NCBI RefSeq assembly: GCF_963662255.1
Contig: NC_085051.1
Coordinates: forward strand, 51,251,101-51,315,100
Length of the DNA: 64,000 nucleotides
Reading direction: 5' to 3'
Source: Cinclus cinclus
Lineage: Eukaryota; Chordata; Aves; Passeriformes; Cinclidae
This document shows, one piece after another, positions 1 to 13,089 of this stretch. The notes under the pieces are model-generated. The model did not search any database and had not been told where the DNA came from. It saw only the letters and a program-made list of their open reading frames with translations. Each line of letters opens with the position of its first letter. Position 1 is the stretch's first letter. The position numbers and the translations under genes are program-made.

Positions 1-3000
1 GTGAGGGGGACCAGTGGTTGTCAGCACAAGAATCAGAGACTGCAGAACTGTCCTATGAAACCTGAGATTCAGGGAAATTAGAAAAATGAAAAGAATAATG
101 AAATAGATTGACATTAAAGCAGAAAAGTAAACCTCGGTCTCTGAAGTTAGATGAAAAATAATCTTTGTTAAAGTTGCATGTCCATAGGCATGGAGTTTTC
201 AGCTGTTTCTGGAGTAATATGGTGAAAAATAATAGTCTGAGGGTCAAAGCTAGGATGAGAAAGAACACACTACTTCCTGGAAGCACTGAAGCTGAGCCGA
301 GTTAAATAAGAGATTAATCTCTTAAAAACTGCTGGGGTGGGAAATACACCAGAGATTAATGTTCTGCAGACCTAACTCAATATCTGGGGAGGGAGAGGGT
401 GAAGCTGTTGATGGAGCAGGAGGAGAATCCCTCCAGTAAGCAAATGGCTGGGAAACACATTAGAAAAACACACAAGACTAGGGAGAGGTGGGGGGAAAGG
501 ATGGAGACTTCTGCATTTGAGTGTAGGTGGTTATGACCTCAATGAAAAAGACACTTCCCCCAGTGTCACCCTCAGTCTGAAAGTGATTTTTATTCCTCCT
601 GTTCCAGAAGAACAGACTGTCATCACTCTTTTTTTTCTGTCTCACATCACTCCCTCTGTGGTACTATTTCTTACAGCCTTAGCGGGAAGCATCTTGTTTG
701 CATATACGTCTTATAATAAACAATATAACTTCTAGTTTATTTAATGCCTCCAGATTTTGTGCTTTCTCAGTACTGGCCTTGTTGCAGTTGTCCTTTCAAA
801 GTACTCCGGTTTGAAGAAACCAAGCTTTTGTCTCCAACTTTTTCACTGTAGAGATGTTTCAGTTTTTTAAAAATTTACTTAGTGACTCAAGCTCCACAAA
901 GTACCATTCTTACTTCTCACCAGCTGGTGGTCCATATGCTGCTGCATCTCTGCTCTTGTAAATACATGTTTGAAGTCATGCTCATAGATCAGACTTTTGG
1001 TGGTTAATATGGCAATATGTTAAAATGTCAAACGATGAAGAATGAGTGAGTCAGGGGAAAAAAATAGAAGCAGTATTCTGCACATTTGTAATATTTTCTT
1101 TCTAAAGGGCAACCAGTGGTCTGCTGGCATCAGGGGATTTCTGCTAGTCTGATAGGGTCAGCACAGGGCTGGGATTTGGGATCCACAGCGTCTTGATAGA
1201 AGCATCTGTGAGAGGCAATGGCTCCCAGCTTCTCAATGTTGTCTACCAACATGTTTAAACTAAATTAGGAACAAAAAATACAGTCTGACACATTGCCCGT
1301 GAAAGATTGCCAGCTTCTAACTCCAACTCTTCATTACTCTGGAAAGAGTGGTGAGTGTTCTGTGAGGAAATGGTAATTTGTGACTTAGTGCTCAAAAATG
1401 AAAGTAAAAAAAAAAAAAAAGAAGGAAATCCTTTGAACTTTGACAATGTGCCAGAGAGCATACTAATAACTGTGGCTGCAACCTGTGTCTGCAGAGCAAG
1501 ACCACCAGAGGCTTCAGATCTTTGGACCTCAATCCATATTTTCAACTCAGTCATGGCAGGACCTTCACCACCTGCATTTCAAGCACAGGTACAATTTCTG
1601 ACCTCTCATACTTCCTCTTTTCACTGCATAATTGCACTTAAATTTGGCAATGACTCTGCAAGTCAGTGCCCCAATTTCTAGTGCTGAAGAAAGTAGCCAG
1701 GGTAAGAACACAAAATGCAGCTAAGAGCTTTCTACAAAAGAACTGCCACTAGTTAGGGGATAATAGTTTTTGTTGATTTTACTGTTTCTGCTCTTAATAA
1801 CAATGCCTTCTGTCATTGTGAATGTTGCAGCTAACCAGTCTCCAGTTCAGTGACTCACAACAAAAGCATAAGGAAACAATTTTTGCCATAAATCCATGCT
1901 GCATCTGTATGCCAACTATGAGTGCATACAAGTCTGCTGGCATAGTTTCCAGCAGACTTATAGCTGGAAACACTCTGGATATGAACGACAGGAGTATTAT
2001 GTGAGAGCTTTATTGTTTATATGAATGTTAAAAAAAGTATAAATAGCATAGTCTTTTAGAAAAGAATATGTTGTTTTCTTGAGTCTGTTTCCAGTTACAT
2101 TAATCTCCCTGCAAAACTGTAGTGAACTCTTTGGCTTCTGTGTGGTCTGTACAAACCAATATGTAATGTAGCTAATCTATGCATAATGAGGTAGATAACA
2201 CTCAAAAAGGAGTTGCAGTTCTGGGAAAAAATTCCAGTCCTCCAAGGATGCAGTAATAGATTCATTCAGTTACTTAGAATTCAGCATGCAACCATATCTA
2301 TGCCTATTTATATCTTCAGATGTTTCCCAGTATTGTGCCTATAGAGATGATGAATAAGGAGATGGGATGGTCTACAAATCCAGGCTGGCAATTTGATCAG
2401 AACTGTCTGCTACCCCTGCCATGATAATTAGTAGTTCAGTGCTATAGGAACCTTGAGATGAAAATCCTAGTAGACTTTGTTTTTATTGTTTTAGGAATTG
2501 GAGTTCTCTTTAGGGGATGGAAATGAGAATGCAAAGTAACTGCAAAGCCACAGTAGAGAAGTCCAGTCCACACTGTGTTACTGAAAAGCATTCATTAAAA
2601 TTTTACTATTAAAACTGTAACTCAAACTTTCCATGTTCACTGAGTCCAAGTAAAATGATGCTTGTTTGCTTCAGATACTTAGGCTCTAATAAAAGTTGTT
2701 TTCCACACTGGAACATGGGAGGGTTATCACTGCATTAAAAAGTAATGTTTTTAGATGCAAATAAATGTTCTTGAAAGCAAAGTATATTGAGCCAAACTGT
2801 ACAGATGAACACTGTTTTTTTCAAACAGCTCCGAGTCACTGTGTGCTGGAATTAATGGGACATGTCTCTTGGAGATTTTTTCTTTTACATTTAGATGGTG
2901 TTCAGTTCTAGTTTGTAAAGAAAACCCTCCAGAAGCTCACAGCATGTGAAGCCCGTCAGTTCTAGTAAGTGAATCTGCTGAGGCTTTATCAATTCAAAAA

Positions 3001-3284
3001 GTATAACACAGTTATAGGAAAGCAAGTTAAAGTCTACAGTTACTGTAAAACTCTGCATCAGCAGCTTTTTCAAGGTGGAGAAAAAAAAAGCTCTTGTTTT
3101 CAGAAGTTACCATCATCTAGAAGTTTTTTACATCATATGCAGTAGGCAAGACAGCTTTAGTACTCTGAACTGACATTTGTTAGCAGAGTATCTGTTTTCT
3201 GCTATAATTAATGTATTTTTAATTTTTCAGGAAAAAAAAAATCATGACTTTCAGGTTGTGATTTCTCTTGTAGATTGAGAAGGA
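1..3284. other. Non-coding, nothing further recognised
   Basis: Apart from the hairpin at 1.93 kb and a poly(A) run at 1408-1422, I see no exon with splice signals, RNA gene or mobile element. Small open frames on both strands have no recognisable composition or motif. Confidence 0.55.
1930..1959. repeat. Hairpin: 11-bp perfect stem, 8-nt loop
   Basis: AAGTCTGCTGG (1930-1940) and CCAGCAGACTT (1949-1959) are exact inverted copies around the loop CATAGTTT. A smaller GTATGC/GCATAC inverted pair lies just upstream. The stem is too short for a standard microRNA precursor. Confidence 0.75.
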
Positions 3285-3308
3285 GGGAAGTGGGGCGGGG
3301 AGGGAGGG
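3285..3308 (+). other. Strong G-quadruplex motif
   Basis: Five G runs of three or four, separated by loops of AAGT, C, A and A, fit the canonical G-quadruplex pattern with very short loops. The surroundings are non-coding and not GC-rich, so the motif is isolated. Confidence 0.8.
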
Positions 3309-5627
3309 AAGTTGCTTTGTTCCTAAACAGTATAGGTCAGTTAAATTTGGCCCAAAGAGACTCACGTCAGTCTCCTCTACCTGTGACTCATTTCTTCCCT
3401 CTCCTGCTCATATGGTCTGTTGCCAGAGCTACCCTTTGAGTTATACAAAGACCTAATTAACCTTCTTCATGAAAGTGCCAAGACTCTTGGTCCTTCCTTC
3501 ACATGGAACTGCATTCTACTGTGTATCTCCTAGAGACTTCCTGCTCTTGGTCTCTTCTGCAGTGAAAGTGTTTGATAAAGTATATTTGATGTAAAGACAA
3601 GACACTGTCAGCATCTCATGAAGAAATAAAACAGGACCAAAAACCCACGAAGATATGCTTTGGGAGACTCCACTGCTTGGAATGTTATTTTAGCAAGGGG
3701 GCTGCAGTAGTTCTGCAGTAGTAGCTGCAGAGCAGGGGTACTGCTTTGCCTTCCACAAATGAGAAAACAGAAAACTCCATCATTCACATTACCTTAATCA
3801 GCCCTATTTACCTGGGGACCTCTGCAAGCTTGTAAGATATCTAGGGGCTCCAGAGCAAAGACTGGCATTAACTGGGCTATTTTAGACTACATTTTGAAGT
3901 ATGGGCTGAAAATCTACCTGAAACCTGCCCCTCATGCCTATCACACTTGGTGACATTGGTACAATAAGGACAGGGATAAGCCAGGAAATGTATTTCTTTT
4001 CCAAAAGGCTTGTGAAGGCTGAGAACTGAAGTGGAACTGGAGAGGTTCACACTTGCCAGGGTCTCGCTGCTGATGTGGCTGGAGGCTCCAGGTGTTTCCT
4101 TTGCTACATGGCTCTGCCCAGCACTGTGTTTGCAAGGTTGCAAGGAGATAGCAAAGTGGGATTTGAGGGCCAGCTGCTGTGCAGATTTGGACAAAAATAA
4201 CCCAGGCTAGTCATGAACCCCTTTTATCAACAGCCTGTCCACGAATTCAGCACTGGAAAGCAGCAGGACACAGGAACATTTGGGCTTGTGAACAAACTTC
4301 CTGGTTAGTTTTGTGACTGGGACAACTAAATTTTTCTGTGTGTTGAGTTCTGTTTCTTTCAAAGTGATTACTTAAATATTATTGCTGTTTTGTCCTTCAT
4401 CACTCTACTTGCACTGCTTTGGGCTAGTTTGCTGTTTTTCTCATTTTTACCCAGTCTTCAGAGTATTTGACTCAATCTTTCCTTCTTTATTTCTTAGTCT
4501 CTTATCAATCTAAATCTGAATGCAAATACAAATAAAAGCATCATTTTTATTCATAAGCTGAGAGTTAAAAATAAACATACAGTTTATTTTGAATTCAAAC
4601 AGAACTGTTTCATTGCTTCACATTATTTGAATGCAGTCTCAAAAATCCAATTTCTCTATAGAAAACAGCACTTGCCTCATCATTACGGATGAGTTCACGA
4701 GTCCATGAATGTATGTTGCTACTAGTTTCACATTGAATTTATAAGAATATTGGGCAGAGCCGCAAAATATTTATTTTTCATCCACTCATGGATCTGCTTT
4801 AAATCTTGGAACATACTTGGTACACCTTGATCCAGTCTGTTTCTGATTAGCTCCTTGGAAATACTTCTTCCTTGTTACAGGACAGAGATAGGCTTCATAA
4901 AAAGAGGAAATCATATCTCAAAGGGCAAGTGACCCAGCAGTTAAAAACTTAGTTAAATATGCACATGCAAAGTCACGTGCTACAGATTTAGTATTACTTG
5001 AATGTAATTTCAAACACTTACATCTGTAGAACTTCTTAGAAGTAAGACCAATTATGCAGATATATAGGCAATTTCTTTTTTTATCTGTAAACTAATCTGT
5101 ACAGGTGAAGCATTGAATACTGTGTTAATTTGTGCAATACCTTCGTTAAGCCAGCATCCCTGAGTTAAACAGCAGCAGAAAGATTTAAAACTTTTTAAAC
5201 TAGAAAGCACAGAAAAGCAGAGTCCTGATTGCTTCTCTCTTCAAATTGCCTGCTGCAAGAATAAGCTCTTGGGCGATGTCAAGGGAAAAGATTAGGTAGC
5301 CATTCATTGCTTGGAATTTCAGTATAGTTCTTGGAATGCCTTAAAAATAGAGGAATTTCTTAAGCTGCTCCTTTTGTCTAAATGGCAGTTACAGGTAACA
5401 GAAACATAAAATGAGCTCATTTGCTTGACCTGATTTGTATGGAAACTTCAAAATTTAGGCCCTTTCCTCTGACTTGGAAACTGGTCTTGAACAGAAGGCA
5501 GCAATTTGGAGCAGCTGAGTCATGAGAGTTTCTTATGAACATGAGGGTCTTTGTAGTACAGCAGTGACTCCCTGAAAAGCTCAGTGGTTTCCAAAATAGT
5601 TTGAAGCCCCTCTTTTCTTCTACAACA

Positions 5628-5653
5628 TCCTCCTCCTCCTCCTCCTCCTCCTG
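5628..5653 (+). repeat. (TCC)n microsatellite
   Basis: About eight and a half uninterrupted CCT/TCC units. Translated on the minus strand this makes a run of Glu, which explains a spurious acidic open frame there. Confidence 0.95.
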
Positions 5654-8600
5654 TTTCTTCTCCTTCTTTTGAAAATGGGAAAAATCAAGGCGAGGTGGTA
5701 AAAATTTGCATTTTGCTCTGAACAACTGAAATGGCATTTGTGTAGTCATGATGTCCTAGTATGTCATGTAAATCAGCCACTGCTTTGCCAACAACATGCT
5801 GCTCAAATACTGCTTGCACTCTTAGATGCAAGCCTGCTGCATGAGCTGTGTGTATACGTTCACTTGAACACTACTTCTCAGTTGTGATTTTGCTGACACG
5901 GTGACAGGTGGGCAAGTTCAGGATGACAATTTGATTTTTCAATGATTTTCAGAGCTTAAAAATTACATATGTGAAGAAACTAATGCTTTAAGGAATGATA
6001 TAGCTGCATGTGACATGGAGGCTCTCACTTCTATCCCAGTAAAAGCATTACTACAAACCAAGAAATGAGCAGTGACTCTGCGCTGTTCAGTGAGGTGGAT
6101 CTTGCTTCTCCTGGAAAAGTTGAATAACAACAGTTGTGCAGTTCACATGAGCAGTAGGATGGTCACACACATGAGAGGAATCCTTCAAGGAGCTACAGGC
6201 ACTTATGTTCTGCTGTTCTGCTGGAGGGCTCTGTATTTTATAAAATCCTCGCATTCATGAGTTCCAAAAAGCATGGTTACACCTCACTAGCTACTGCCTA
6301 TTTTTCAGCACATTGTACTTCATGCTAAGGTGGCTTTAGGTATCACTAAAACATAAAGACAATTCAGCCTTTTCAAATTTTTAATGTGAAAAGCTTAATA
6401 GTTTTGATATACTTCAGATGCTTTTGATTTTTAACGAATACTGCATCAAATGTGGTGATACAGTTTTTATTTGAATGCATTCTAAAGTCACTTGTGTGTA
6501 AATCAAGAATTGATTGGTAAATTAAATTGCCTAAGCCATGCCTGGAAATTGCAAAAAGCCTGTAATAAAGTGTTGCAGACAAGTTATCTCCTTTCTTTCA
6601 TCAGCCCGTGAGCTTTAGCAGCAGCAAGCATTCAAAATCTACTTGATTTCACCACAGAGCACACTCAAGTGCAGTTCACAAACTGTACTGTCCTTGAACC
6701 ATCTGGGGTTCATAGCGTGAAACCTCTTACATTCTTCAGATTATAAGATTGTTTTGTTACTGCTGCAGTGGCTGCCACTGCTTGCTTTTCAAGTTGCTGC
6801 TTTCAGTGCTCAGCACATACCCCCCCAGTAGCTTTGGTCAAAGTGTTTACATAAACTGAAGCCTAATATCTATAAAGGGGATGCATCCAATTTTCCCACC
6901 CTTGAATTTCTTAGAATCATGGAGAATTGTGTCTTTGGACCTTGAAGGGGGAGAAGCCAACAACAAAAAAGAAACTGCTTTAAGTTCTGCTCCTTATGAT
7001 AGATACAAAGTTCTGAACTAATCACAAGCACTATACAAAATGGAATTTTCTTTCTTTTTCTCTTAAATATTTGTCCAAAATGCCTTTTATTTATTTTTCT
7101 TTTCTGAGAAGCTCATGGCATTGCTCAATGATGTATTTTGCCTTGCAAGAAAGGGGTAGGCAGAACAATATTTGTAAGCTAGGCATCACTGAGGTCCAGC
7201 CTCTTCCCCATGACTCACTGCAGCTCCTGGCTGATGGCATGGCTCATCTACTCCTACCTACTTCCTTGGTCTCTTCAGATGTTTGCTCATCTCCCACTTG
7301 TCCCTGCAGGCCACTTTGCACAGCTCTATCTGATTTAATTCAACTTGAATCTGCTCTGTCCTCTGTTTCTGTCATGTTTCTTGTTTGGTGGACGCTTTTG
7401 CTTCGCTCAGTATTTCGCTAGAACTAAAGGATGCTATAACACAACACTTGTTACATCAGATGATGGGGATGGTTCCCTACATACTGACATCACTGCCTTT
7501 TAGACCATTCTTCCAAGCAGCAAGACAGAAGCTCAGGGCACAGGATAGCAGCAGCACTCCTTCCTCAGCTGAAGTAGTGTTGGTTTGACTGACTAGCACA
7601 GGGAATAGTGGAAATTAGGTGTGATAAGCTGCACAAGCATACTGTGCCTCTGACAGCACTAACAAAATTCTCAGAAGTGCTGGAACAGGTAGATCAGCAT
7701 GGCTCTGTGCCTCAACCAATCCCAGTTCCAGGGATATAGTTCCCCTGGGGGCTGTGAACATATCTGAGTGTGTCCATTGCTCCCATTGCTATGTTTGACA
7801 GCCACCAAACTCAAAGCTGAGTGTAATCTCGGAGGGAGAGAGACAGACGTGTGCTTTAGCTACAGTCACATCTTGGATGGCAGCATGAACAAACCAGATG
7901 TGGTGAAAACAGCACTGCAGGGCTTTCACTGCTGCTGGGACTCCCTGGCAGATAAAAACAGCTTGCAAAACAGAGGAAAAACGAAAACCTGTTTTACCTG
8001 TTTGAATATATGTTAGGTGGCTTTTTGTCCTTTTCCTTCTTCTCCATCTTTCAACATGCACCCAAAATTCTCCCAGCTTGATGACTTTCTTACCATCACC
8101 TCTAATGACCCCAAAATCATGGCCCTTTCATGCTAGCATTTCCCTATGCTCTATTTCTTCTGAGCTTGCCCTGTTCCATCTCTTTGTCTGCAGCTGGGGT
8201 TTCACATCCCAGCATCAACTAGAGCCTGCAGACACTGCTGAGCAGATGGTGGAGCTGCTTCTTGCACAGCCCTGCTGCTGTCCTGTGGCATTTTGCTTCT
8301 GTACAAGGCAGTGGCTCTCAGCATATCAGCTGTGGATGTGAAGACCAGACCTAGGGTAAAGTAAACCGTTTGTTGGTTAACTTTCTGGGGAAAAAAAAAA
8401 ATCCCCCCCTTGTGTTCAAGTATATGGTAAAATTAATGTAGATATAGGCTGAGAGAGGAATAAGGACAAGGTGGGGATGGCAGGAAATTGCAGTGTGTTC
8501 ATTAGCATATGAAGAGGGCTATATTTATACCAAGTACAAGGAAGGCAGCATGATCAGGTGGGCATTTATGAAGATATTTACATTTCCACTAAACCATGGC

Positions 8601-8912
8601 AGAGGCTTTTCTCTAGGACTGCACACGCCTCTGATGTTCCTTTTGAAGAAACCCACATTCCTTCCTTACCACAGATGAACTCAAACATGCTTGAGAAAAG
8701 TCCAAGTCTAAAAATTCAAGAGACTTGGATCAAGCTGCTGACTTACTACCAGCTGTGTGTGCAAAACAAACCACTTTACTTTCATATGTTCTGAAACAAG
8801 GGCTACAGTGAAATGAAGATGTTACCTTGCAGGTTCTTTGAGACATGGGTCACTTTTATCAGAGATCCCTGGATAATTAATAAAGTGCACCTACTGATGC
8901 TACCAAAATAAA

Positions 8913-8934
8913 GTAATCCTCAGCTGAGGATTAC
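8913..8934. repeat. 22-bp perfect palindrome
   Basis: GTAATCCTCAG is followed immediately by its exact reverse complement, ending GGATTAC at 8934, with no spacer. The centre is CAGCTG, an E-box. The symmetric half-site TAATCC is the core bound by bicoid/OTX/PITX/CRX-class homeodomains, so each half carries one site in opposite orientation, overlapping a central E-box. Function is inferred. Confidence 0.85.
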
Positions 8935-11900
8935 CATGGTTATATTGTAAAATGGAAACTCAGCCTCCTCAGAGGCACTGTGAGCCTGGCAGTTGGTGAT
9001 GGTGACAATGTGTCCTGTTTTGTAAACTTTTAGATATACAGTTCAACCTGATGTGGATCTTGAAAGCTTAGAGCTAAGAATACTGATTTATAGAGTTTCT
9101 GAATTGATACTGAAATTTTTTGAGTGTATTAAAAAATAAAAGTTTTTATTGAACAATATCTGTCTCTTTAAGGGACATTTCCTGAGGAGTGAGAAATACT
9201 TTTCACTGTAAGGAAGCTGAGAAGCTGGTCAATATTTCTGTATAAAGTATTTCTTAAGTTCTGTTTTGCTAAACCTTACATCATCCTCACTAGCAAGTTT
9301 GAATATTACAATCTGTATTTCAAGCAGGATGGAATGGAAACAAAGAAGAAGTTGTCAGGAGTCTGTACTGGAGTTGCAGTGGAACTGGTCTTTCATTTGC
9401 ACATCTAAACATTTTATGGGTTCAATCTGACTTAAAGGAGTAGTTTTGAGTGTATTGGCAATTTTATGTGCCAGCTACCACAGATATACAAGGCCTCAGA
9501 CTGGGAAGGCTTGTGCTTCTCTTGCATATATGCACCAAAGATAGCACACTGCAGAGTCAAAATAAGATAGTATAGGTATATTTGAAATTCACTTTTATTA
9601 ACTAAGATTTTTGTCCTTGTTTATAGATAGCAAAAAGAACCAGATCCAAAAACTGTATTTAAAATGTTGGAGTCAGTAGTAATTAATGCTTAAAGTGACT
9701 CTAACCATACACAGCCAACCTACATAAGTACAGATCCTCAAGAGGTTTGTGATTAGTAGTTAGCCTTACTTCTGCCTAATATATTGGTACCTTGAAGTGT
9801 AATAAAACACTGTACTGCTAAGAAACATTTACAGTGAGAAGAGTTCATTGCAAAAACTGATTCTTTTCAGCCAAAGTTTTAGCACTACATTACATGTTTC
9901 TACTTCTAGAGGAAAGTGTCCCTGTGTCAGGCTAAATACTGACAACCTCCCACCTCTGCTTCCTACTGCTCCTTCCACACATAACTCCATCACAGCAAGC
10001 CCCTGCTGAAAAGGACAGCATGTGACATTGCAGGTCACAGCAGCTCCTTGGTCTGCAAGAGGAATTATTGCTGCATTATGTGAGATGAATCACATTGCTC
10101 TGGACAGATTCTCAGTGAAGGAATGTAAAAATAAGGCTTGTACTATTGCTTGTGCTGCCTGGCTCAATGAATTTTATGGCTGAACAAAACATGAGCCATC
10201 AGTGGATCAGTTTTTCAGGCTCCTGCATTTACCCCTCTCTCTGAATGGGCATGGCCACCCCAGTTCTTGGGGATGCCCCAGATGGATCCCTATTCTCCTG
10301 GGTTGGAGACTGCACAGAGCTCAGCCAAAGACTTACAGAGCTGCAGAGCTGCCTCCATATAATGTTTGGCCCTGTGGGCTCCCAAGGACTGTCACTTGTT
10401 CTTCTTATTTAAAAGACTTACTTGTCTTGAGGAGCACTGTGCAATGCAAACCTATATTACTCTAACCCTGAGTGTTTTCAACCTAGCTTCACTGTCCTGT
10501 GGTTTTGCACCTTGCTCCTGTTGTCTTGCTTCTCTAACAATGTTTGTTTCCTTTCTGCTCATTACAGAACTCCTTTCTCCTCCCTCTGTTGCAGAAGCCT
10601 TGTACCGTCTGTGCATCCCAGCTCCACAGCTGGTGTGGGCTCAACCTCTAGTCCTTGAGCTGACACCATCCCAGGTGATGTGGAATGTCATAGTTTCAGC
10701 TGGTAGCAAAAAAAAAGAGTGGGGAAGGAGCTGGGCACAGGAAATAGGGCAGAACACAATGAACTATCATGTGGGAATGGCTTTTCCATGTTACACTGGT
10801 TTCTGCATACAACAAAACATGCCATTTTCCTCCCAGCCTGCCATTTTCCTCTCATTTCTTTCTTTCTTCTCCTAGCTTCAAGTTATCTCTCTTCATGACC
10901 TCTCTGAAGCCACTGTGGTTAAAACACGGGGCAGCTTTTTACTGGGTACCACACTTCGATAAGTTTAGAAAAAATCTAATTCTCTCCAGGCTGTGAGTTT
11001 ACCAGCTATTTAAGATAATGTCTCCAGATAGTTTCCTTAAACTGCCAAGGATTCTGTCAGTTTGCATCCATGAGAAAGATTGTTGACAGGGAACCTGGAA
11101 AAGTTTGGGATGGAGTAGTGCAGCTTCTGCGCTGGGTCCTGTTGGAGCTCCCCCAGCCTGGCTTGCTGCTCTGCTTGGGAGAACAGGGAGCTCTGGAATT
11201 GGCCTCACACCTGCTGGGGTGATGGGGACAAACCTCTGCCAGAATCAACTTTTGCACATAGGAATCTTTAACAGAAAATTTCTTTAACAAACTCCTGAGA
11301 GAAACTGACCCTTCTCTTTGTGGAGTTAACAGTGAAGCTCCTACTTCATTTCAGTGGAGCAGGGTCATCTTTTCCATCTGTATGAGATAAAGACTGGCAG
11401 GCCTGGCAGCTGCAAAATTATGGTGTTTGGAAAATGGAGCTTTATGAATGTTTATTCTCATCATAGAAAATTCTTTCTTTTTTTTCACTACATTCTGCTT
11501 GTTCTCGTGGGCTCTGTAGCCCATTATTGTAAAAGAAGCAAGGCTAAAAGCAGAGGTCAAGGTATGCTCAGGAAAGATTAGTTTGCATTTGTGCACACAT
11601 GCTGATCAAGCAAACGTGTAAATATATATTTGCTTGCGTCTTCTAAGAGAGTCATTCATGACAGAAGTGTGCATACTACAGGTGATTGTTTGGAATTTTT
11701 ATTAGACACCAATCTACATACCGAGGCACTTTCTCAGGCATTACTCAGGAAAAACTCACAGCTTTAACACTATAGTGCTTAAATATGTGAAAATCCGTCA
11801 TATATTGCACAGCATTTTTCTTTCAGCACAGAAATTACAGTACTTCTGTTGTCATGAGTCTCTACAAAAGTGTATGAGTTAAGTGCTTTAAAAATACATT

Positions 11901-13089
11901 CTTAGTAACTTTTGGGCATGCATCTTCAAGTCCACTGTAAGAGACTTAACCTCAAAAGAAAAACAGGATTCTGTTTCCAGCCCAGAATTCATTAACACTT
12001 GATCAAATTTCTGTTGCTTTGCATTTGCCATTTCTTTCTCAGTTATTTCTAGAATTTCAGAACTTTTCTGCATTTCTAATAACTCAGGATAGGCATTCCA
12101 AACTGAAGGAATCTAAAAAGTTGTTCTTGGACAACAGTTGTCACTAATCAGAGTTACCAGGTTCAGAGAAGGAATTTAGGCTTGTCCAGTAAAACCAAGT
12201 TAGATCATGGTCAGTGTATTTGATTATGAAAAGAAGTTCCATAAAGTATTTAAAGGGTAGTAAAAAGTTAATCTCTTACCTATCATTTGATGTGTAAGTA
12301 GACAAGCTTTTACTAATTTTATTTCATTTATTAAAAAGGGCTAGAATGCTTTCTTCTTTCTTTTTCTTTCTCAACAACATACACAAAAGCAATATCCCCC
12401 AAAGCAGACTTGCACTAGGACATGAGATGGAAAACTTATGTTATAAAACCCATCTCCTTTTGCTTAAAGCAGAGAGATGTGCTGAGAAACTGGTACAGTA
12501 TGACAACATTTCAAACACAGAGGAGACAAGATTTATCTGGCTTGTATACAGTATAAAACAAAAATTGAACACCAATGTTACAGTGCTATATTGAAACAAA
12601 CCACATTAATTAGATGCTTTGAAGTCAAGCCTATATTTTCTTCATCTTTTTCATGAATTATTGATCCACTTTCCTCATTAAATGGAATGGCAGGCTCTTG
12701 CAGTAAATGGACAAGTGGCTACAACATTTATATAATCAAATATGCTCTGCATCTGGCAATAAAACATGTTTGTGTGTAAAACATGCTTTCTGAATTGACA
12801 TCCCTGCAAAACAGATTTACTAGAACAACCACATTCCTTTTCTTTTGTCTCTAAAGCACAGCTTGACTTGCATCATCATGCAATCCAGTATTCTACTCTG
12901 ATCCTATTAAGCAAAATATTTTCCAAGAGCCTGTATTGTGCATTGTGCAACAGAACATTTCTTCTCTGTAATGAGATGTAAATAAACTGTCTCACTTACC
13001 TTATTTTCTCCATTTCTGCCGCAGAGGCCTACAAGAAATCAAATAATAGGAGCAAGTGAATGAAAGAAAACATTCACTCTGCAGATTTA

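Larger units (their letters stand above)
3309..13089. other. Non-coding, little recognised
   Basis: This region holds the TCC repeat and the 22-bp palindrome. Open frames of 60-170 codons (for example 10366-10875 plus and 7071-7421 plus) lack domains, are Cys/Leu/Ser-rich chance translations and are not bounded by clear splice sites. A hint of CR1-like sequence near 6912 (TTAGAATCATGGAGAAT) is too short to call. Confidence 0.5.

Noticed and set aside
5417..5749. Minus-strand 110-codon frame with a poly-Glu stretch
   Set aside because: The Glu run comes from the TCC microsatellite and the rest has no protein-like pattern or splice support.
6905..6960. Possible CR1 tail fragment
   Set aside because: Only about 17 nt resemble the CR1 terminus and the following sequence does not continue the match.
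10366..10875. Plus-strand 169-codon frame
   Set aside because: Cys/Leu/Ser-rich chance translation with no recognisable motif; overlapping frames on the same strand are equally open.
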